A stretch of DNA of 16,957 nt from Miltoncostaeaceae bacterium (GTDB taxonomy: Bacteria > Actinomycetota > Thermoleophilia > Miltoncostaeales > Miltoncostaeaceae): contig JAUVQP010000011.1 of NCBI GenBank assembly GCA_030598075.1, forward strand, positions 1 to 16,957, read 5' to 3'. Below the pieces are notes generated by a model. It saw only the letters and a list, made by a program, of their open reading frames with translations. It ran no database searches and had not been told where the DNA came from. Position numbers and translations under genes: made by a program. Position 1 is the first letter of the stretch, and the number at the start of each line of letters is the position of its first letter. Below, piece after piece: positions 12,675-16,957 of this stretch.

Positions 12675-14734
12675 GCGCCTCGGATCGCGCGGCCGAGCTG
12701 CGCGCGCTGATCGAGGACGCCGACCACCGCTACTACGTGCTCGACGACCCGTCGGTGGACGACGGGGTCTACGACGGCTGGATGACCGAGCTGATTCGAC
12801 TCGAAAGCGACCACCCCGAGCTGGTCGCCCCCGATTCTCCCACGCAGGCCGTGGGCGGCAAGGTCGCGGAGGGCTTCGCGGAGGTCAGACATCGCGAGCC
12901 CCTGCTCAGCCTCAGCAACGCCCGCAACGCCGACGAGCTCGCGGACTGGCACCGGCGAATCGTCTCGCTTCTCGATGCGGCGGGTCCCGCCGGCCGGCCG
13001 CTTCGGTTCGTCGTGGAGCCAAAGATCGACGGGCTGGCGATGTCCATGACCTACCTGGCGGGGCGCTTCTCGCAGGGGGCGACCCGTGGCGACGGTGTCG
13101 TGGGAGAGGACGTTACGTCCAACCTGCGCACCATCCGCGCGATACCCCCGCGACTGCGTGGGCCCGCCGGAGCGTCGCCGCCGGACGTCGTCGAGGTGCG
13201 CGGCGAGGTATACCTCCCCCTCGCGGCTTTCGCGGCGCTCAACGAGACCCGGGCCGAGGCGGGCCTGCCGACCTTCGCCAACCCCCGGAATTCGGCGGCC
13301 GGAAGCGTCCGCCAACGCGATCCGGCGGCCGCGGCCGAGCGGCCGCTCTCGATCTGGTGCTACGGGGTCGGTTTCAGCGAGGGTCTCCACCTCGCGAGCC
13401 AGTCCGAGGCGCTCGACTGGCTCCGCGAGGCGGGTTTCCGCGTCAATCCTGAGATTCGATCCTACGAGGGCATCGACGATGTCTTGGCGGCGTGCAAGGC
13501 GTGGGAGGCGCGCCGGGGCGAGGTCGACTACGACATCGACGGAGCCGTCGTCAAGGTCGATTCACTGGCGCTCCAGAGGGTGCTTGGCGCGGTGGGTCGC
13601 GCGCCTCGCTGGGCCATTGCCTGGAAGTTTGCGCCGACCACCGCCACGACCGTTCTCAAGGAGATCCGCGTCAACACGGGACGTACGGGGGCTCTCGTGC
13701 CCTACGCCGAGCTCGAGGCCGTCGAGGTCGGCGGCGTCACCGTCCGTCAGGCGACGCTGCACAACCAGGAGGACATCGCGCGGAAGGATCTGCGACGCGG
13801 GGACACGGTGATCGTGCAGCGTGCCGGCGACGTCATTCCCCAGGTCGTCGCGCCGCTCATTCAGCGACGGACCGGCGCGGAGGTTCCGTTCCAGATGCCC
13901 GACCGCTGCACGGCGTGCGGCACCCCCGTCGTGCACCCCGCGGGCGAGGTGCAGATGCGATGCCCCAATCGCTCCTGCCCCGCTGTGATCGTCGGGAGCC
14001 TCGAGCATTTTGCCTCGCGCGGCGCGATGGACATCGCGGGGCTCGGCGAGAAGACCGTGCGGCGCTTCTACGACGAGCGCCTTCTTCGCGACGTGGCCGA
14101 CATCTACGACCTCGCCGCCCGCCGCGATGAGCTGGTCGCCCTGGACGGCTTCGGCGATCTCTCGGTCGACAATCTGCTCGCCGCGATCGAGCATTCCAAG
14201 GATCAGCCCTGGGAGCGCGTGATCAACGCCCTCGGCATCCGGCACGTGGGCGCGATCACGGCCGAGGCGATCGCTGCGGTCGTTCCCAGCCTGGAAGCCT
14301 TGCTCGCGGCGCAGCCGGACGATCTCGCGGAGGCCGAGGGCGTGGGCGCGGTCGGAGCGGGCGCGATCGTCGACTACCTGGGATCGGCGGTCAACCGCGC
14401 CACGCTCGATCGGCTCCGCGCGGCCGGTGTCACGGTCGGGGCTCCGGCGCGGACCGCCGCGACCGACGGCCCGCTCACCGGCCGCACGGTCGTGGTCACC
14501 GGAACGCTTGGCCGGATGTCGCGCGACGCCGCGAGGGCGGCCGTCGTCGCGGCGGGCGGCAAGGTGACCAACTCGGTGAGCCGCGCCACGGATCTCTTGG
14601 TAGCCGGCACCGGCGGGGGAGGCAAGCGGGCGAAGGCCGCGTCGCTTGGGGTGCCGATCGTCGGCGAGCGCGCCTTCCATGCGATCCTCGCTGGAGAAGA
14701 GCCGCCGCCGCACCGCCCATCGGGCGACAGCTAG
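12671..14734 (+). CDS. ligA: NAD+-dependent DNA ligase
   Basis: LigA seals nicks in DNA during replication and repair, using NAD+ to adenylate itself. The 687-residue product is full length. The Ia domain holds HRYYVLDDPSVDDGVYD; the adenylated lysine is K118 in EPKIDGLAM; motif RGDGVVGEDVT follows. The OB domain is next, then a zinc finger with C413, C416, C431 and C436. Helix-hairpin-helix repeats follow (DIAGLGEKTVRRFY, and the GVGAVGAGAI region), and a BRCT domain closes the protein (about 598-680). The GTG at 12671 overlaps the HAD gene stop (GTGA). It is the last gene of the surE operon. Confidence 0.98.
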   Translation: MSASDRAAELRALIEDADHRYYVLDDPSVDDGVYDGWMTELIRLESDHPELVAPDSPTQAVGGKVAEGFAEVRHREPLLSLSNARNADELADWHRRIVSLLDAAGPAGRPLRFVVEPKIDGLAMSMTYLAGRFSQGATRGDGVVGEDVTSNLRTIRAIPPRLRGPAGASPPDVVEVRGEVYLPLAAFAALNETRAEAGLPTFANPRNSAAGSVRQRDPAAAAERPLSIWCYGVGFSEGLHLASQSEALDWLREAGFRVNPEIRSYEGIDDVLAACKAWEARRGEVDYDIDGAVVKVDSLALQRVLGAVGRAPRWAIAWKFAPTTATTVLKEIRVNTGRTGALVPYAELEAVEVGGVTVRQATLHNQEDIARKDLRRGDTVIVQRAGDVIPQVVAPLIQRRTGAEVPFQMPDRCTACGTPVVHPAGEVQMRCPNRSCPAVIVGSLEHFASRGAMDIAGLGEKTVRRFYDERLLRDVADIYDLAARRDELVALDGFGDLSVDNLLAAIEHSKDQPWERVINALGIRHVGAITAEAIAAVVPSLEALLAAQPDDLAEAEGVGAVGAGAIVDYLGSAVNRATLDRLRAAGVTVGAPARTAATDGPLTGRTVVVTGTLGRMSRDAARAAVVAAGGKVTNSVSRATDLLVAGTGGGGKRAKAASLGVPIVGERAFHAILAGEEPPPHRPSGDS

Positions 14735-14737
14735 GCT
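14730..14737 (+). promoter_or_regulatory. Possible promoter -10 for the small-protein genes
   Basis: GCTAGGCT contains TAGGCT (14732-14737), which also includes the ligA stop codon. Nine bases separate it from ATG 14747, and no ribosome-binding site is seen, so a near-leaderless transcript is possible. The overlap with the stop codon makes chance more likely than at the surE site. Confidence 0.3.
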
Positions 14738-14746
14738 TCCTGGCAG

Positions 14747-14914
14747 ATGAGCGAGACCACGGAGTTGACCCCCGCCGAGCAGGCGGCGATCGAGCGGGGG
14801 CGCGAGCGCCGCCGCACCCTCTGGCTCCGCATCCTGCTGGGCACGGCAGGAGGCCTGATCGCCCTCGTCTTCCTTGGCTTCATCGTCAGCATCGTTGTCA
14901 CCGTCGCCACCTGA
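14747..14914 (+). CDS. Small single-pass membrane protein, 55 residues, unknown function
   Basis: I do not recognise a family. The product begins MSETTELTPAEQAAIERGRERRR, a short charged head, followed by one hydrophobic segment (about residues 25-54) that reaches the C-terminus. The arginine cluster just before the membrane segment predicts the N-terminus inside and a very short tail outside. The gene is 12 bases after ligA and 5 bases before the next small gene, on the same strand. There is no clear ribosome-binding site; it is coupled to ligA or leaderless from the -10 at 14732. Support for coding is the clean charged-head/membrane-segment layout and its position before two similar small proteins. 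No homology is claimed. Confidence 0.6.
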   Translation: MSETTELTPAEQAAIERGRERRRTLWLRILLGTAGGLIALVFLGFIVSIVVTVAT

Positions 14915-14919
14915 CCCCC

Positions 14920-15177
14920 GTGGCTACGCAGCTTCCCAGCGAGGCACAAGGCGAGATCGAGCGTCTCACGGCGCTGCGCGACGCGGGGGAGTTGAGCGCC
15001 AACGCATTTCGTCTTGCCCGTATGGAGGTCCTCGAGTCGGCGGGGGTGACGTTCGTCGAAGAGCGCTGGGAACCCGATGCCAGGGTCGGTCGCGCCGCCG
15101 TGCTCGTCGGAGTGCTGATGGGCAGCATCGCCATCGTCGGAACGGCGATCGCCGTCGCCCTCATCCTGATTGGCTAG
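14920..15177 (+). CDS. Small SHOCT-like single-pass membrane protein, 85 residues
   Basis: The N-terminal head has a SHOCT-like motif at about residues 12-40 (EIERLTALRDAGELSANAF and the following helix), a short helical hairpin thought to mediate oligomerisation. A linker with several acidic residues follows, then one membrane segment (about 60-84) that ends the protein. Arginine 58 before the segment suggests the N-terminus inside. The GTG at 14920 is 5 bases after the previous stop with no ribosome-binding site, so translation is probably coupled. It resembles the gene at 15350 in both motif and layout (8 of 28 positions identical in the motif by eye). The function is unknown. Confidence 0.7.
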   Translation: MATQLPSEAQGEIERLTALRDAGELSANAFRLARMEVLESAGVTFVEERWEPDARVGRAAVLVGVLMGSIAIVGTAIAVALILIG

Positions 15178-15349
15178 CGCCCCGCGAGGGAGCGTCGGCG
15201 CGTTCCGCCCCCAGAGGACCTGCGACGCCGGGACGCACCGTCGTCGGCATGGCCGGCCCCGTCGCGATGGCCGAGCACGCCTCATCCGCGGAGGGTTGCA
15301 GCGCGAGCGAGCAGGGCGAGAGCGCTTGCCGGCGAGGCACCAGGACTCG
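15178..15349. other. 172-base gap inside the small-gene cluster
   Basis: No convincing gene or strong hairpin is seen here. A 34-codon frame (15249-15353) ends in an ATGA overlap with the next start but has no recognisable features. A partial ribosome-binding site (AGGA at 15342-15345) lies just before 15350. Confidence 0.4.
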
Positions 15350-15652
15350 ATGAGCGACGCGCACGATCTCGTCGAGGCCCAGATCGATCGCCTCAAGGAG
15401 CTTCATCGCGGTGGGGCGATCGACGACGAGGAGTTGCGCGACGGGATCGCGGAGCTGCTCGGAGCGGTCGGCGCCGACGTGGACGGAGCCCGCCGGCCCG
15501 AGGGGCTCGATTCCGAGCCGGTGTCACAGGAGGGGTCCGGCCGCCAGGGCGCGGTGGGCAACGGGGTGCGCCGCTTCGTCCTGGTCGCGGTGGCCGTCCT
15601 GGTCCTGGTGGCCGGCCTCGTGGCTGCGTTGGCGAGCTCCTATGGGCGTTAG
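15350..15652 (+). CDS. Small SHOCT-like single-pass membrane protein, 100 residues
   Basis: The head carries a SHOCT-like helical hairpin at about residues 11-39 (AQIDRLKELHRGGAIDDEELR and the helix after it). A polar, disordered-looking linker follows (about 40-72, rich in Gly, Ser, Glu), then a membrane segment (about 76-96) after paired arginines, so the head is probably cytosolic. The layout matches the gene at 14920 and suggests an old duplication. The ATG at 15350 has AGGA four bases upstream. Its TAG stop overlaps, on opposite strands, the TAA stop of the protease gene (15649-15652). The function is unknown; it may belong to envelope stress or membrane-organising proteins, but nothing here proves it. 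Confidence 0.7.
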   Translation: MSDAHDLVEAQIDRLKELHRGGAIDDEELRDGIAELLGAVGADVDGARRPEGLDSEPVSQEGSGRQGAVGNGVRRFVLVAVAVLVLVAGLVAALASSYGR

Positions 15653-16957
15653 TACGAGCGGCTGAGGAAGCGCACGCCCTTGACCGAGGTGCCGGTCGAC
15701 GCGGCCGAGACGATCATCGTGTACCGCCCCGAGCGCCCCCTGACGCGCCGGCTGACGCGGGGCGGAACGCGAACCTTGCTGACGCCGCGTGTGCCGCGAG
15801 CGTGGAAGTGCGCGACCGCTGCGTCGCCCCGCAGCACCGTGATGGTGAGCCGGCTGGCCCGGCTGAGCGAGACGCGCAGGGAGCTGCGAGGCGCGCCCAT
15901 GCGCCGGGAGTTGACGAGGGCGAACGGGCGCACCCGGACCCGGGTGCGGGCTGTGGTCCGCGCCAGGGTCGCGCCGATGACGAATGCGCCACCTTTCCGC
16001 ATCCTGCGGGCGACGCCGACCGGAACGGCCGCCGTCGTCGTGCCGGGCGTGAGGCTGACCCGGAATGTTCCGACGCGGCGCCGGGCACGGTAGACGCTGA
16101 CGGCGGCGCGTCCGGTCCGGTTCGAGGAGACGCGCGTCACGATGTGCCCGCCCGCGGCTCGGGCGCGGATCGAGAGGCGGACCTGTCCGTCCGCGTCGTC
16201 CGCATCGGGAGGCGTCGCGCCCGAGGAGGCGCTGGGCGCGGGTGATGGGGCGGAGATCGGGATGCCCTTGACGCGCGCGACCGCGCCGGCGAGGCTCAGA
16301 CGGGCTCCGGAGACGGTTCGGCCCGCGAGGGCTGGGATGGGCACCGCTCCGCGGACGATGGCGTCCTTGACCTGGGCCGGCGTCGCGTTTGGGCGCATGC
16401 CCCGGACGATGGCGGCGACGCCCGTGACGTGGGGAGCCGCCATCGAGGTGCCGGACTTGTAGCCGTAGCCGCCGGGGACCGTCGAGATGATGTTCTCGCC
16501 CGGCGCGCCGAGGTCGACGGTGGCGGGGCCGTAGTTCGAGAAGCTCGACATGCCGTCCGCGCCGCCCGTCGAGGCGACCGTGAGGGTGGTGGCCTCGCTG
16601 CACGCCGCGGGCGACGTTGGGTGGGCGTCGGTGTTGAACGCGTTGTTGCCCGCTGCGCCGACGAACGTGACGCCCTGGCTGGCGATCTGGCTGATGGTGT
16701 CGCAGAGGGGCCGCGAGTAGCCGCCCCCGCCCCACGACGCATTCACGACCGTCGCGCCCTTGCTTGCCGCGTAGTTCAGGGCCGCGATGGCGTCGGAGGT
16801 GTATCCGACGCCCCCGGAGATGAACTTCAGCGGCATGATGCGCGCGTTCGGGGCGACGCCCGCGATGCCGACTCCGTTCCCCTGGGTCGCGGCGATCACT
16901 CCGGCGACGTGCGTCCCGTGCGACTCGTCGTCGCCTTGGTCAAAGACCGTGCCGTCG
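15649..16957 (-). CDS. Subtilisin-family (S8) serine protease, N-terminus outside window
   Basis: About 435 residues are visible, read leftwards from 16956. The catalytic His is in SHGTHVAG (codon 16918-16920), the oxyanion Asn is in GAAGNN, and the catalytic Ser is in SGTSMAAPHVTG (codon 16444-16446). The catalytic Asp and any signal peptide lie beyond the right edge. The protease domain ends near visible residue 230, followed by a Pro/Ser/Ala linker and two arginine-rich beta-type repeats of about 60 residues (near 16137-15958 and 15879-15700). The stop is TAA at 15649. Family knowledge suggests export and degradation or processing of extracellular protein. The C-terminal repeats could bind the cell wall or another surface; that is inferred. 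Confidence 0.93.
   Translation of the reverse strand, partial: DGTVFDQGDDESHGTHVAGVIAATQGNGVGIAGVAPNARIMPLKFISGGVGYTSDAIAALNYAASKGATVVNASWGGGGYSRPLCDTISQIASQGVTFVGAAGNNAFNTDAHPTSPAACSEATTLTVASTGGADGMSSFSNYGPATVDLGAPGENIISTVPGGYGYKSGTSMAAPHVTGVAAIVRGMRPNATPAQVKDAIVRGAVPIPALAGRTVSGARLSLAGAVARVKGIPISAPSPAPSASSGATPPDADDADGQVRLSIRARAAGGHIVTRVSSNRTGRAAVSVYRARRRVGTFRVSLTPGTTTAAVPVGVARRMRKGGAFVIGATLARTTARTRVRVRPFALVNSRRMGAPRSSLRVSLSRASRLTITVLRGDAAVAHFHARGTRGVSKVRVPPRVSRRVRGRSGRYTMIVSAASTGTSVKGVRFLSRSY

Noticed and set aside
12236..13390. Long minus-strand frame opposite the HAD gene and ligA
   Set aside because: It lies opposite conserved motifs of both genes. Its protein is low-complexity and arginine-rich, as expected for a shadow frame.
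15249..15353. 34-codon frame ending in ATGA overlap with the gene at 15350
   Set aside because: The overlap is suggestive, but the composition is unremarkable, there is no good ribosome-binding site and no recognisable motif.
15524..16735. 403-codon minus-strand frame alongside the protease frame
   Set aside because: It is the same strand in a different frame, rich in Arg/His/Pro, whereas the protease frame has the catalytic His, Asn and Ser motifs.
1..16957. CRISPR arrays, tRNA or rRNA genes, insertion sequences, attachment sites
   Set aside because: I saw no regularly spaced repeats, cloverleaf genes, transposase motifs or terminal inverted repeats.

Overview
The window is from a high-GC bacterium and reads as an actinobacterium. 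Evidence for this is the GC-rich third codon positions, the many GTG and TTG starts, the zinc-ribbon S14, the short-LID adenylate kinase and the actinobacterial-looking SecY and RpoA. The arginine-rich repeat tail of the secreted subtilase suggests Thermoleophilia/Solirubrobacterales, but that placement is an inference from family resemblance.

Positions 1-7582 (plus strand) hold the end of an S10-type cluster and the whole spc-type cluster: rplP (partial), rpmC, rpsQ, rplN, rplX, rplE, rpsN (zinc type), rpsH, rplF, rplR, rpsE, rpmD, rplO, secY, adk, map. Most junctions overlap by 1-8 bases or are separated by less than 32 bases, so this is one translationally coupled operon. The adk reading frame has no ATG, GTG or TTG in a usable place and appears to begin at ATA overlapping the secY stop.

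Positions 7583-7900 are a 318-base gap with no gene. infA is commonly found here but is absent. The gap holds inverted repeats and a possible -10 element ahead of the second cluster: rpmJ, rpsM, rpsK, rpsD, rpoA, rplQ (7901-11044). rpoA and rplQ each have a 100-125 base leader with possible secondary structure.

Positions 11069-11211 hold a hairpin that may end the ribosomal operon and a -10 element so close to the next start that the transcript would be leaderless. Then comes a tightly overlapped trio on the plus strand: surE (survival-protein nucleotidase), a HAD phosphatase and ligA (NAD-dependent DNA ligase), 11212-14734.

Positions 14747-15652 encode three very small proteins, each with a short cytosolic head and one C-terminal membrane segment. 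Two of the heads look like SHOCT motifs. This is the least explained part of the window. The third gene ends tail to tail, with overlapping stop codons, against a minus-strand gene for an exported subtilisin-family protease that runs off the right edge. That protease carries two tandem arginine-rich repeats of about 60 residues at its C-terminus.

Taken together: translation machinery, the protein export channel SecY, nucleotide supply (Adk) and N-terminal methionine removal (Map) form the core. Nucleotide housekeeping, DNA ligation and a small envelope module follow.
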